Notes under the pieces: generated by a model | Told to the model about the DNA's origin: nothing | Seen by the model: the letters and a program-made list of their open reading frames with translations, nothing else | Database searches by the model: none | Translations under genes and position numbers: made by a program | Shown: positions 49,330 to 62,183 of the stretch, one piece after another | How the letters are laid out: every line of letters starts with the position of its first letter | How positions within the stretch are numbered: the first letter of the stretch is position 1 | Assembly: GCA_029851415.1 (NCBI GenBank) | Contig: CM056742.1 | Location: 157,361,121 to 157,425,120 of the forward strand | Length of the DNA: 64,000 nucleotides | Direction of reading: 5' to 3' | Origin: Eretmocerus hayati | Lineage: Eukaryota; Arthropoda; Insecta; Hymenoptera; Aphelinidae

Positions 49330-52300
49330 ATGATATCGTTATTGGTATTGGTATCGAAATGGCATTGGTATCGATATTGGTATTGATATCGGTATCGATA
49401 TTGGTATCGATATTGGTATTGATATCGACATTGGTATTGATATCGATATTGGCATTGGTATCGATATTGGTGTGGTATTGGTGCTGATATCGGTATCGAT
49501 ATTGGTATTGATATCGATATCGGTATTGGCACTAGTATTGGTATCAACATTGGTATCGGTATTGATATTGGTATCGGTATCGATATCGATATTGGTATTG
49601 GTATCGGTATTGGTATTGTCATCGTTATTGGTATTGGTATCGGCATTGATGCTGGTATCGGTATAGATATTGGTGTTGATATCGATGTTGGTATCGGTAT
49701 TGATATTGGTATCGATATTGGCATTGGTATCGATATCGATATTGGTATCGGTATTGGTATCGATATTGGTATTGGTATTGGCGTTGGTATCGATATCGAT
49801 ATCGGTATTGATATTGGTATCGGTATCGATATTGGTATTGGTGCAGGTATCGATATGGTGTTGGTATCAATATTGGTATTGGTATCGATATTGGTATTGG
49901 TATCGTTATTGGTATTGGTACCAATATTGGTATCGGTATCGATATTGGTATCGGTACTGGTATTGTATCGGTATTGGTATCGGCATCGGTATTGGTATTG
50001 GTATCGGTAGTGGTATTGTCATCGGTATTGGTATTGGCGTTGGTATCGATATTGGTATCGGTATCGATATTGGTATCGGTATCGATATTGGTATTGGTAT
50101 CGATATTGGTATTGTCATCGTTATTGGTATTGGTACCAATATTGATATCGGTATCGATACCAATATTGGTACCGATATTGGTATCGATACCAATATCGAT
50201 ACCAATACCGATACCAATATCGATATCGATGCCAATACCAATATCGATACCGATATCGATACCAATACCAATACCGATACCAGCACCAATACCAACATCG
50301 ATACCGATACAAATATCAATACCGATATCGATACCAATACCAATACCGATACCATTATCGATACCGATACCGGTACCGATACCAATATCGATACCAATAT
50401 CGATACCGATACCAATACCAATATCGATACCAATACCGATACCAATATCGATACCGATGCCAATACCAATATCGATACCAATATCAATACCGATATCGAT
50501 ACTGATACCAATATCGATATCGATACCAATATCGATACCAATATCAATACCGATACCAATATCGATACCAATATCGATATCAACACCAATATCTATACCG
50601 ATACCAGCACCAATACCAATATCGATATCGATACCAATATCGATACCAATATCGATATCGATACCAATACCAATATCGATACCGATACCAATATCGATAC
50701 AATACCAGTACCGATACCAATATCGATACCGATACCAATATTGGTACCAATACCAATAACGATACCAATATCAATACCGATATCGATACCGATACCAATA
50801 TTGGTACCAATACCAATAACGATACCAATACCAATATCGATACCAATATCGATATAGACACCAATACCGATGGCGATACCAATGCCGATACCCATATCGA
50901 TACCGATACCAATACCAATACCAATATCGATACCGATACCAATACGATATTTGTATCGGTATTGGTATCGGTATCGGTATTGGTATTGGCGGTGGTATCG
51001 ATATCGATATTGGTATCGGTATTGGTATTGGTATCGGCATCGGTATTGGTATTGATATCGATATTGGTATTGATATCGATATTGATATTGGTATCGATAT
51101 CGGTATCGATATTGGTATCGATATCGATATTGGTATCGGCATTGGTATTGTCATCGTTATTGGTATTGGTATCGGTATTGGTGCTGGTATTGTCATCGTT
51201 ATTGGTATTGGTACCAATATTGGTATCGGTATCGATACCAATACCAATAACGATGACAATACCAGCACCAATACCGATACCAATACCAATAACGATGACA
51301 ATACCAATGCCGATATCGATATCGATACCAATATCGATACCAATACCAATATCGATACCAATATCGATATCGATACCGATGCCAATATTGATACCAACAC
51401 CAATATCGATACCGATACCAACACCAATATCGATACCGATACCAATATCAATACCGATATCGATACCAATATCAATACCGATACCAATATCGATATCGAT
51501 ACCACCGCCAATACCAATACCAATATCGATACCGATACCAATACCGATACCAATATCGTATTGGTATCGGTATCGATATTGGTATTGGTATTGGTATCGG
51601 TATCGATATGGGTATCGGCATTGGTATCGCCATCGGTATTGGTGTCTATATCGATATTGGTATCGATATTGGTATTGGTATCGTTATTGGTATTGGTACC
51701 AATATTGGTATCGGTATCGATATCGGTATTGATATTGGTATCGTTATTGGTATTGGTACCAATATTGGTATCGGTATCGATATTGGTATCGGTACTGGTA
51801 TTGTATCGATATTGGTATCGGTATCGATATTGGTATTGGTATCGATATCGATATTGGTATCGATATTGGTATCGGTATTGATATTGGTATCGATATTGGT
51901 ATCGGTATTGATATTGGTATCGATATTGGTATCGGTATTGGTATCGATATTGGTATTGGTATCGATATTGGTATCGGTATCGGTATCGATATTGGTATCG
52001 GTATTGGTATCGGTATTGGTATTGGTATCGATATCGGTATTGATATTTGTATCGGTATCGATGTTGGTATTGGTGCTGGTATCGGTATTGGTATTGGTAT
52101 CGATATCGGTATCGATATTGGTATTGGCATTGGTATCGATATTGGTATCGGTATTGGTATCGATATCGGTATTGATATTGGTATCGATATTGGTATTGGC
52201 ATCGGTATTGATATTGGTATCGATATTGGTATTGGCATCGGTATCGATATTGGTATCGGTATTGGTATCGATATTGGTATTGGTATCGGTATCGATATTG

Positions 52301-52460
52301 GTATCGGTATCGATATTGTTATCGGTATCGATATTGGTATCGGTATTGGTATTGGTATCGATATCGGTATTGATATTTGTATCGGTATCGATGTTGGTAT
52401 TGGTATCGGTATTGGTATTGGCGTTGGTATCGATATCGGTATTGATATTGGTATTGATTG
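49330..52460. repeat. 3.1 kb hexanucleotide satellite array with strand switches
   Basis: Built from hexamers of form G(G/A)TAT(T/C), typically GGTATCGATATTGGTATC. Orientation reads G-rich on the plus strand from 49330 to about 50150, inverse (ATACCAATATCG) to about 50945, plus to about 51230, inverse to about 51555, then plus to the end. The long open frames here (up to 395 codons, made of Val-Leu-Ser, Pro-Ile, Asn-Thr-Asp or Tyr-Arg-Trp periodicities on both strands) follow from the period being a multiple of three and are not genes. Confidence 0.97.
50600..51905. repeat. Large palindrome inside the hexanucleotide array
   Basis: Variant hexamers occur in mirrored order about a centre near 51251. 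For example, the minus-strand reading that starts at 50942 is residue-for-residue the same for over 100 codons as the plus-strand reading that starts at 51561, and the ends at 50771 and 51732 also mirror. The outer arms (about 50600-50990 and 51510-51905) are gap-free; the middle is less regular, with a local inversion near 51225. Confidence 0.85.
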
Positions 52461-55400
52461 TAATAACATTAATAACATGAATTGGTGTAATAAAATTCAA
52501 TAGAATTTGTTAGTTTTGAGTATTCATCGTTCTATGTCATATTTTTTAATCTGAGGAAGATGTGTGCTCGCTCCCCGTCCACAATACAATAGCAATCAAT
52601 CAATCAATTACGAAATCCGCAGGATATCCGTAAATTGAGTCCTAGTTACTTTTGGGAAACCTGGTCATATTATAGACTTAATCGTCCTCCTTTGTACAAA
52701 TTATGAGAAACTCGAAGTCAGAATCTTTTACCCGGATGCCAAGGGAATTCCATCACATCAGTACTATTGCAGATAAATCACGATGCGAAGATATTGTTGA
52801 ACAAAGTCACATTGAAATAGAGTTCATTATTGTGGAATTTACCTTAGAGTATCATCATAGATTGAATGAGAATCGATGGTTACAATGGATAAACAATGTG
52901 ATGAACACAGTCACTTTTGGTTGCTAATTGTCTTATTCAATGTTCTTCGCTCCTCACGCACACAAAAACTGCTCCAATAATATCTTGAGATCATTTCAGA
53001 GACCCAACTTCCATTCAATAAGGGTATCTCAATAATCAGGTACTGGGTCCCAGTTTAAAACCAATCTATGATCCCCACAATCACCATCAGAATCAATTGA
53101 TTTCAAACTATTAGGGTGGTGAATCTCATCCACCGCCCTCTTCTTGAGGTAACCATTTCAAAACTTCATCTCGGAGTAGCTTCGCATAGCTCCTAACCTC
53201 GATGTAGCTTCTGTGATGCAGCCTTTGGCGCAGCTGCGACAAATCACGCGGCGGGTTACCGTTTAATAACAGCCTTCGCCATTCAGGCCATCCTCCTACA
53301 GCCCCCTCTCGAATCTGAAGAGCAAGAGAAGCACACGGGTACACAGAGGGAGTTGGGGGGTATAGAGTTTGACGTCGATCTGATGGATGACTGCAATCGG
53401 ACGGCTATATATATATATATATACGAAGCTCCTCGGCGGAAGTTACCCAGGCGCGCCCCTATAACCTCTATCTTCTATCTCTCTCAGTCTTACATTCTTG
53501 CTTCGTCTAACAGATTAATAGACGCGCGCACAGTACGGATAATCCGGCGTCGTGAATCACGTTTAGCTATATATGGAATTAGAGGAGGCTACTGTTTGAT
53601 GGTATATAGCTAAGACCGATGATTTTGGCAAATGCTGATATGCTATGCTAATACTCTCGCAAGCGAGCAAACGTATAGATACGGACTTGTGAATGACGTC
53701 GTCGTATAGTTCAAGTATGTGAGTATGTGTGTTCAGTATGGATATGATAAGGTTGGCGGTGATGAAAATTTGGTCGAGCAAGGAATTGTCTTGTATTTGG
53801 CTGTTCTGAGGATTCCGAGTGTTGCATTCAATGTGCGATATCTCAAATTTTGGGTAGAAATTCAAATTGGTAGGTGCACGTGAGTTTGAAAGTGCGTTAG
53901 AAGTGCTTGGGGTGTTTCTATCCAGATTTTACTTACTATTCATCCCTCACTTACTACCGTGGTGAATTTTTGAGAAACTCAATATTTCATTAAATACCTG
54001 AGACGTTGAAACTTCTTCTTCAAGACTTGATCTTTGAACTCTCTAAGGAATGTCAGAATAACCATCAACTTAACCTCAAAATGTGACTTTATTGGAGGAT
54101 TATTTAGGAGAATCCATGAATTCGTATTAGCTCACTAAACGATTGCCCCATATTGGAATGTGGTACCCGCCAAATATTTGAGAATGGAATCTAACAGAAA
54201 AATTGAGTGGGAATTGATGCGATAAGGATCCCGAAGTATAAACCCAAACATCTACATTGGATTCTTTCAGTTTTTAACACCATTGAATAATTCAATATTG
54301 CTTGGATGGTTCTATTTTGGGCGGTATCTATTACAGTAGACAGTGAATCAGATATGCGGATATGAAAGTTCGATAAGGGATGACCAACAGAGACAATAAG
54401 CTACTATTTCTCGAGCAATGTAGAGCTATTGAATTACCCCAAATAAAAAATTCCTGCCCTTTGCTTCGCATATGATGAAAATTGGCAGTCATCCGGGACA
54501 TTTCAGTACCAGAAAGGGGAAAAATTCTAGTCAAAATGGGGACGAGTAAAAGTATCGGGATCCGATTTAGAGTCGCTTTCGTTGAAAAGACATTATGAGA
54601 GTCATGTTACAAGCTCTAATACTCTATATTTTGTTTTCTCTTCTCAACCAATCCATCCGAAATTGAGATACAGTAAATATGATAATCCATTTTCAGAAAA
54701 TGTTTTTGGACGTAATATGGATAATTTCATGTTTTTTTTATTGTTTCCGACCAAAATATCCGTAAAATCAAGAAGAAGAAAAATCATTCAATCATGTGTG
54801 GACGATTATCTCTTGGTCATGAAAAGACATGAAATGCTCTTTGTCGGAAGATCTTGGGTATTGGGAGATTCGAAATCAGGGTTACAAGATTAAACTTTTG
54901 GCCCTGATGGAGAACTTAACCTTTCAGGCTTCCTACCGAGGGTAAAACATTTTTTTGGAAGATTAGTAAGTTCTGCTATCTCACACGAAAAATAGCATAT
55001 TACGTTAAACCACGAAGACTCTGAGACGAAGACTAGCACTTTTATTGTAAAAAAATTTGATTTTGATATCCGAAGAAGTATTCATTCAAACTTTCGAACG
55101 AAAACTAGCATATTTCAACGTGCTAGTCTCAGGGCGAGTTTTTGAATGCGCTAATTCAAGTCAAACATTCTAATGCTTATGGTTTAGCTGAAACGAGTTA
55201 GTTTTAAAGTGAGGCAGCGAAATATGCCAGTCTTACAAGGGAAAAAAGTGCCCTAGCCTTCTTAAGCGCCGTCGAACTTTTGTTCATGTTTAAATCAAAG
55301 TTGAACATTTCCTTTTCTGCTCATAACAGCTGTTTGTTCTCAACACTTTTCTTTCAGAAAAAATAGGCTTTCCTCCAATATTTTGATTTTGAACACCAAG

Positions 55401-55839
55401 TCTCAAATTCTTAATCCATAGAAACCGAGACCATCCAAAACGAGTAGATATTTCATTTTTTGACTTGATTTACTGCTTCGGGGGTTCCGATTAGGTGCAA
55501 TGCACGCAGAATTTCATGAAGCATTCAAGAATGTCACTTATTACACCGGGTCATCCAAAGCGTCATAATGAGATTTCTCAAAATTTTGGTTATGTATGAA
55601 TATTCTAGGGGTGTACTCTTGGTCAAAGAAGTGCCATTTATACCCCAGAAAGATTCTGGACAGTCAAACACGATCAAAAACTCAGAAAACGTAAAATATT
55701 GTTCGTACAGTGACGAGTCACTTTTACCAATTTGAAATTTTGACCTAACGGTGTTTTGAAAGTGGTCGGGAACGTCGGAGACTGTTGATAGACTTCAATA
55801 ATCATACAAAACATTCAGTTATGGCCTAAAACAATATGA
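52461..55839. other. No gene seen
   Basis: No supported gene. A (TA)n run lies at 53406-53423. GACTAGCAC / GTGCTAGTC words form a weak inverted pair near 55027 and 55119. Open frames at 52703-52927 and 54582-54893 are unrecognised. Confidence 0.45.
53406..53423. repeat. (TA)n microsatellite
   Basis: TA run of about 18 bases. Confidence 0.95.
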
Positions 55840-55854
55840 TGGGAGTTTGAGAGG
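55840..55854. repeat. Left target-site duplication of retroposon copy 2
   Basis: TGGGAGTTTGAGAGG; its partner at 56311-56325 differs at one base. Confidence 0.85.
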
Positions 55855-56310
55855 AATATTGTCTTTTATATCCCGGGTGCCTGGCTTTCACCTTCACCCC
55901 GGCTTGCCCCCATGGGCGCGGGGCAGGGATACGCCCTGCCAGCGCGTCGGTTTGGAGGATGGCCAACACCGAGCCGGCCTCGGTGATGACTCATTGTCAG
56001 TCCTCCTCCCCGACTACCGAATTCTGGGCTCAGACCCCAGCACAAGGCCGAGACCCACCCCTCGGTGGGGGGTTTTGGGACTCTTCTAGGCTTCCTGAGA
56101 GCCCAGGGAGTCCCTCGGGATGATGAATGAGTTTTTCGGGCTCGCATTGTCATCGTCCGAGGGCGATTCCAATACGAGTCCCTAGACTCACCCATTCCCG
56201 TGGTGCCGGATGGAGATGTGCGGTCTCCTCGCTCCGGCAAGCGATGACTGGGTCCGGGAGCTCGTCAGACTCCAGGGATGAGGCGCCATGCCCCAACCCC
56301 CCTTGCGGTT
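55855..56310 (-). mobile_element. Short GC-rich retroposon (SINE-like), copy 2
   Basis: 456 bp beginning AATATTGTC and ending CCTTGCGGTT, the same boundaries as the copy at 25003-25337. It is longer because of extra segments (about 55918-55965 and 56155-56230). Shared blocks include CCCCGGCTTGCCCCCATGG, GACTACCGAATTC, CACCCCTCGGTGGGGGGTTT and GAGCTCGTCAGACTCCAGGG. A 15-bp target duplication differs at one position. The opposed open frames 55847-56089 and 55866-56240 derive from its GC richness. Confidence 0.8.
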
Positions 56311-56325
56311 TGGGAGCTTGAGAGG
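56311..56325. repeat. Right target-site duplication of retroposon copy 2
   Basis: TGGGAGCTTGAGAGG, one mismatch to 55840-55854. Confidence 0.85.
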
Positions 56326-59300
56326 CATGAAATATTGATATGGATGTACAAAATTCAACATACTGTCCATGGATCCTTCCGGATCTAGTAGGTGCCTATG
56401 GGTTAATCTACCGATATTGAAAAAATACGTGATCACGCAATTTCAGGATCAGACCACGAGGTGACTGCTTCCATTTGTTCTCCGGAATTATTTCATCGTT
56501 TCTCGGATCTTACAGCCCTCCACGTTTCCCCCTCTTCGCAATCGTACATTCTATACATAAACGTATAGCTATCATTACCAATAACATCATGCAATACTAG
56601 CAAAGATGTACAGTACAATGTGTGGGTGAACAAAACACAAGTTTTCACAGAAGAAGCTAGCTCCAGTTAACGATGGTGGCATCGGCATCCAATATGAATG
56701 AAAGAGTACTTTTCGCGGCGAACTGATCACAGAGAGACAGAAAAGAAAAGTGCAACGAGGTGGTCAAGATATATCTACCCATTGTAATGTGTCTAACCAT
56801 GCACGGTATTTCCGATCATATAAAACTATAGTTATACATTCACAACCCACACCTACTTCCTTCCTCTATATACCTATTCTACGTAATCGATTACTTCGCA
56901 GAGCTGAGGCTCTACTTTTATACAATACTAAACCACTTTCCAACCGAAGCTTTTTTTCTCCAAGCTGAATGAAATCTCAAGAAAACGTCCATTCACCTCA
57001 ATTCCACCTTTTATCAATGAAAATTTAAAGAGTGTGCATCCAAGTCGTAGGTTATACCTATTTACCTCACACATATACGTAAATTCCAATATAGTAAAAT
57101 TGATTCTGTACCACATACGGTTTCCTATAAGTCGATAGTCCCTGACTATATGCCTATAAGTAAACTCATGATGGACATCACTATACAGTACATTGAGGCA
57201 TAATTACAAGCTATAAGAAGAAGAGTATCCAAAGAGAGCGTATTCACGCTCTTAGGTTATAAATCATGAAAGCAAGTACGAAACCACCCATATAGATATA
57301 TCTATATATGGAGTATATGCATATTACGAGTTTGAATTTTACCTCGAAACATCTCAAAACAATCGTCCATAAATCTTTGAACCTCCGATAAGCACCGAGT
57401 ATAATTATATATATATTAGGATTGGTAAAGGTAAAGGGAATGAGCCGATCGCGGTAGTGATTACGAGCTCTTAAAAGGACCTGTAGAATTGAGTAGGGTA
57501 ATGTAAAAGGTATAATATGGTGCAAATGTGTGTTAGTGAATGGGTTTGAGGTTACATGGGATGTATCACGAAAATCACAGGCCTCTTGTACCGCACCGCG
57601 AAAGTAAAAGACTGCTCGTCGATGATGAATTACGAGCGTCGAGCAAAACGAGACTGCTGATACTGAGCTATGGAACCGCAATCTTGTTTCATGCCTTATC
57701 ACGAAGTTTTTTCTTCAAGGTGAGATGCGAAGCATGTGGGAATTTTCAGTTTGTGGTTGGTGGATGGAGGTTGATATTTTCATCCTCTAGACTGGAGTAT
57801 TGATGGTTCCTTTTGAGGTTTTTATTTTTGAATGTCAATGGGATTTGATAAATGTGAGTATGAGTCCTTAGCAGAAAATTAGTGCACTGGAACTGAACTC
57901 ACCTCGGAACTAACTCAAGTTATTCACTTTGTTTAATATATCGAAAAAATTTCTTCCCTATCATTGAAAAATGCTGAAAAATTATAAAGAATCTCTGTCG
58001 ATAGAGGAGATCTATTGGATCTTCAACCAAAATCGAGTGTCGAATTGTAAGTGAAACAAATTTCGAAAACAAAAGTTCTCTTGACGTATCAAAATGATTA
58101 TCTTACATCCCATATTTGCTATGAGAAACATTATCAGAATGTCAATAACGCAATTCTAAGAGCATAAAGATTGGACTAAGGCAATGGGCTATAAAGAAGA
58201 TTTTACAACAAGTTTTCATCATCTTCAGCTATCTTCACTTACTCTTCGTACCGTAAATGAAAAGGTGAGGGATGACATGGACTGAGTTATGTTATTAGGC
58301 TTAGAGTTGTAATTTTGATAGTTTATATATCGTATACTGCTTTATTTTGAAGTATGGTCACTTTGACATCCTCGTGTGAACGCCTTGTAAGATTTTTCAC
58401 GCCATGGAAGTCAACGTTTTTCCTAGCTCTATACGGTTATATTAGACGTCTAAAAAATTGACGTAGGGTTCTTGTTGAAGCATGAAACTTTTACGCGAAA
58501 AAAAGATACGCGTTCAGGGATAGGAACTCGGTTGGGGTGGAGATACTCGTTAACTTCAGCTAAGTACTCTACAGGAAAAAACATGAGCGTAAAAGTTAAT
58601 GATTAGTAATTTGAAAACTGTCAAGTCGTTATGGCGGCATCTCAACGACCAGTTAGTGTACTTGTGAAACTTAGATTGATGTTCTGGTTGAAACAAACTT
58701 CTTATTACACAATTTTTAGTCCTAAGCTCGTATGGAAGTGTGATTGAATATCTGTAATCGGCAAAACAAACATTTCAAACCTCTTTTATCGATGTTTGAT
58801 ACAATGTAATTCTTATGCCGCTCTACGACAAACTGATAAGAAGTCGTAGTCAGCTTACGATGATCAATTTTATGCAATGGGGAACCATCAGGTATGCCTC
58901 TATTCTAAACCTTTTTATTTTACACCTTTCTCACTTCAGGCAATTTTGAAATACCCAAAAGTATTGTTTTTATTATAGTACCACTTCGTTTCATTTGTTC
59001 ATCTCGAAACTTTTGAATCGTTTAATGCTTGAGTAGTCTCCTCGTATTGCTTTTTCGGATGGTAGATCTAAGTAGGATCCATTTTCCCGAGTGGTGGTAT
59101 GACTAACTTCGATGGGCAGTTGTTTCAAACGTACCTGTCTACACGGTGAGAATTTTCTTTGAAAAAGTTCAACCAGGTAATTGAAAAATCGACTAATTTT
59201 TACAATGCAATTTCTCAGTTTAATGAACGCCGTCGTATTTATTTCTCTTTTTTTCTTAAATTGATCACGGAGAAAGATATAAATTAGCTTTTTCGACATG

Positions 59301-60654
59301 GTAACAAAGATCTAGTACCTCAAATGAAGGATACCTCTCAGCAGATCTTACTATCTAATTCCAAAAATTTTAGTGCTAAAATTGACAGGCATCCTTCAAT
59401 AAGTTGGCAACGTTCTAAGGAATCAAACAACCATGCCCCAATCAGGCTTAACATGTTATGGCCACAATTCAAGCGTGTATGAGCAAAATATGAAAAAAAA
59501 ATTGTCGGATACGCGATGTAATGCCAAGTGCGTCCAAAGCTCAGCACGTATAGATATCCGTATGTGTGACAGAAGATGAGAAAACGTGAAACGACGATTG
59601 CGCTTCAGCAGAGCTGTCTCTAGCAGACGACAGAAGTGAAGGACGTATACCGCCAACGTTGTACCATCCCTTACTCTTAACTCCATTGCTCCTCCTGTGT
59701 TCGAGCTTTCGGAATGTGGATCGTTATACATCACAGTGAAGTCACGAGCTTTTTCGTGGGTATAAACTCAGAACTGACCAGCAATGTTCCATTTGAGTGG
59801 GTGAAGAAAGCCGTATAAGATCGATTTTTAACCATGTTTGATATTGAATTTTGTGGGACTGTGGTGTTTTCACTCGCATCTAGGACACCAAAATTTGACC
59901 AAGCTTTGACATCATTTTCATCAAAGTAAGGCTTGGAGTTTATTTGCCGATGTGAGATGAGCAGGTTGAGTGATTTTTCCCACGGGCAAAGCTTATATCA
60001 TACCTTGCCTATCTCTGTGTTAAACTTCAGATTTATCTATTCACACGACAGACACAGTGAGCAGACTGTGTCTTTCGGAGGTTAGCTTTTTTACAAAAAA
60101 CAAAGATGAAGTATTATTGTTTCACGCTTTGCGTAACCAGAGTAAGAACAGAGCTGCTATTTTGAAAAATACATTTACTCTTTTTTCCCTTGTCTTTTGT
60201 ATTCCATTATGGTCTAAGCAGTGCACAGTATTTTATGATTCAGATAGCACACATTCGCGAGAATAACTTGACATGTTCATGGGTTCTTACAACAGTCAAC
60301 GAGACACTCAACTTATGTTCGAAATGAATAATGCGTGCCTTGACAGGAAATTTCTGAATGATCTAACTTTCTACTACAAGTGGGTCAGAAATTAGATGAC
60401 ATATAAACGTTTGTAGTCATAATCATTGACACATTATATTAGTTTACTAGTTTGAACACTTGACAATCCTGAAAAGCTGATTGAAATTCAACCAAACTGG
60501 ATATGAGATCAATCTCTACCACGGGTAGGCCTTCTTACTAATTGTAAGGCTTTGGCCAAGTTTGCATGAATGATGGTGAAGGAATATTTCAGAATCATAA
60601 ATAATTTGAGATTCTGCTCAAAAAACACGATGAAGTAGTTATCAAACGCTATAG
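56326..60654. other. No gene seen
   Basis: No supported gene. A TATA-rich patch lies near 57290-57310. At about 59138-59215 the words CTACACGGTGAGAATTTTC and AAAAAGTTCAACCAGG loosely recall the ends of the 312-1845 foldback. The 152-codon frame 57244-57702 (minus) is unrecognised. Confidence 0.45.
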
Positions 60655-60688
60655 CAGAAACTATTTGACTATAGTCAAATAGTTTCTG
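60655..60688. repeat. Perfect 34-bp palindrome
   Basis: CAGAAACTATTTGACTA followed directly by its exact inverse TAGTCAAATAGTTTCTG, with no loop. Confidence 0.95.
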
Positions 60689-60804
60689 TAAAGTGTGGCA
60701 TTGGCTGTTTAAATTCAAGTACCCACTAGGTCAGTGAGCCGGATGAATTAAAAAAAAAGTTAGCCATCTTCTCAATGACTTTGCTTTACTGCACTGCTCT
60801 AGAC

Positions 60805-60905
60805 CATCTCAATGTTTTCCAACATATCTTAGCTCATGCTGTAGGGTTTCAAACAAGCTTTGAAATGAGCCTGGATACGTTGGGTAATATTGAAATTGGA
60901 GAAGT
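60805..60905. repeat. Relic of the 6971-8102 foldback unit
   Basis: CCAACATATCTTAGCTCATG, GTAGGGTTTCAAACAAGCTT and TGAAATGAGC follow the order of the repeated unit in the 1.13 kb foldback (TTTAGCTCATTTTGTAGG, GGAACAAGCTTTAAAATGAGC). A diverged solo copy with no inverted partner nearby. Confidence 0.6.
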
Positions 60906-62183
60906 ATAAGTGAAGTGAATCAGAGTTGTTGAGAAAATTGCTCAATGGGGGCAAGTTTGGTACACTTACCTTATATCAGACAACGTCTCCTAGAATGACG
61001 AGAACAGAAATTCATGGAAGACTCCGTGCTTCACCAAATCTAGCACTCGAATGCTATCATATACTCATACCTTTGCACATCACGTTCTTGCAACAGAAAA
61101 TCACAGTTTTCGATCTTCCAGAATATCAAATACATTTTCTCTCGCTTCACACCGTACGGTTGCATCGGCTTTTCACGGCGCACATGCATCGCAATTTCAG
61201 TGTGTCAAATATCTGGAAAAGCGTCATACCACGTGCCACAGTCTGTGCATAGCCAAAATTTTTGCGAGCTCAAAATATATATTTGACTCTCTCAACCTTT
61301 CTTCAGAGTCTAAATTTCGCCTGCGCTGTACATGCATTCTCTGCTTTTCTATACTCATGTATCTACAGTAGTCTATGCGTAGCAGTAGTCAGTCCCGTTG
61401 CATTGGTGAATACTGCATACATACATAGATATTCTGGTACAATTTTTTTCCTCCTTCTTCAACGTCGCGTATTTTATTAATGGTAGCAAGAGCCACACAA
61501 GGCTATCTTATATTATGCAATAGAATAAATTTTCACCCTGACAGGATTAATTTTTGTATTCACGTCAGGATGAATTAACCGTAAGAATTTGAGTCCCTTG
61601 CGCATCTAAGATTTACCGAATCACGAATCTACGGCCCTCTAATGGATTCTGTATTTTCACGCAGACCAGGTACAATTCCAAATGAAATGCATTTGAAGAT
61701 TTCTCTTTGGACTTCAAAGCAATTTAAGACCTTCCCTGGATTCTCCCCCTCTGTGTGGGGTATATCATCCTGTGACAACGTCCTTATATTCTAATTCCCA
61801 AAATGAGCAAAAGTAGTTCAGATGAGCAGTTGTATCAACTGAGCGATACATATGTCAGATGATTCTCAGGTCCACTTACCATCCTCAGTGACAAACTGAC
61901 TCCCGGGTGAAGGCAATGTGACTACACAGAGGAAGTAAGAGACAAGCTCCAGTCAGTTTGCCTTGAACCCGCGCTTACAACAGAGACAATATTAGCGTTT
62001 GCAACGGGACAGACGTGATAATCATTCTTCGTAGCAACACTAGTGGACCAGTGCTAAAGCCAAATTCAAAGCAATTCGCATTCGCTACCCTTGAGAGACT
62101 ATTAACGGCTATGTGCAACTCAACACAGTAGCATCCATTGTAGATATATTCTAAAACAGTACCTAGATCCATACATATATAGG
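60906..62183. other. No gene seen
   Basis: Overlapping frames at 60926-61371 are unrecognised; nothing else seen. Confidence 0.45.

Noticed and set aside
49670..50857. Open frame of 395 codons
   Set aside because: Lies wholly in the hexanucleotide array. All frames on both strands stay open because the period is a multiple of three and lacks stops.
49330..52460. Telomeric repeat tract
   Set aside because: The hexamer is not the insect TTAGG repeat, the tract is internal and it switches strand. An alternative telomere motif cannot be excluded but nothing supports it.
52703..52927. 74-codon plus-strand frame after the hexamer array
   Set aside because: Unrecognised and isolated; not enough to support a gene.
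54582..54893. 103-codon plus-strand frame
   Set aside because: No domain, no conserved motif and no splice or promoter context; consistent with chance.
57244..57702. 152-codon minus-strand frame
   Set aside because: Composition is irregular, a plus-strand frame overlaps it, and there is no recognisable domain.
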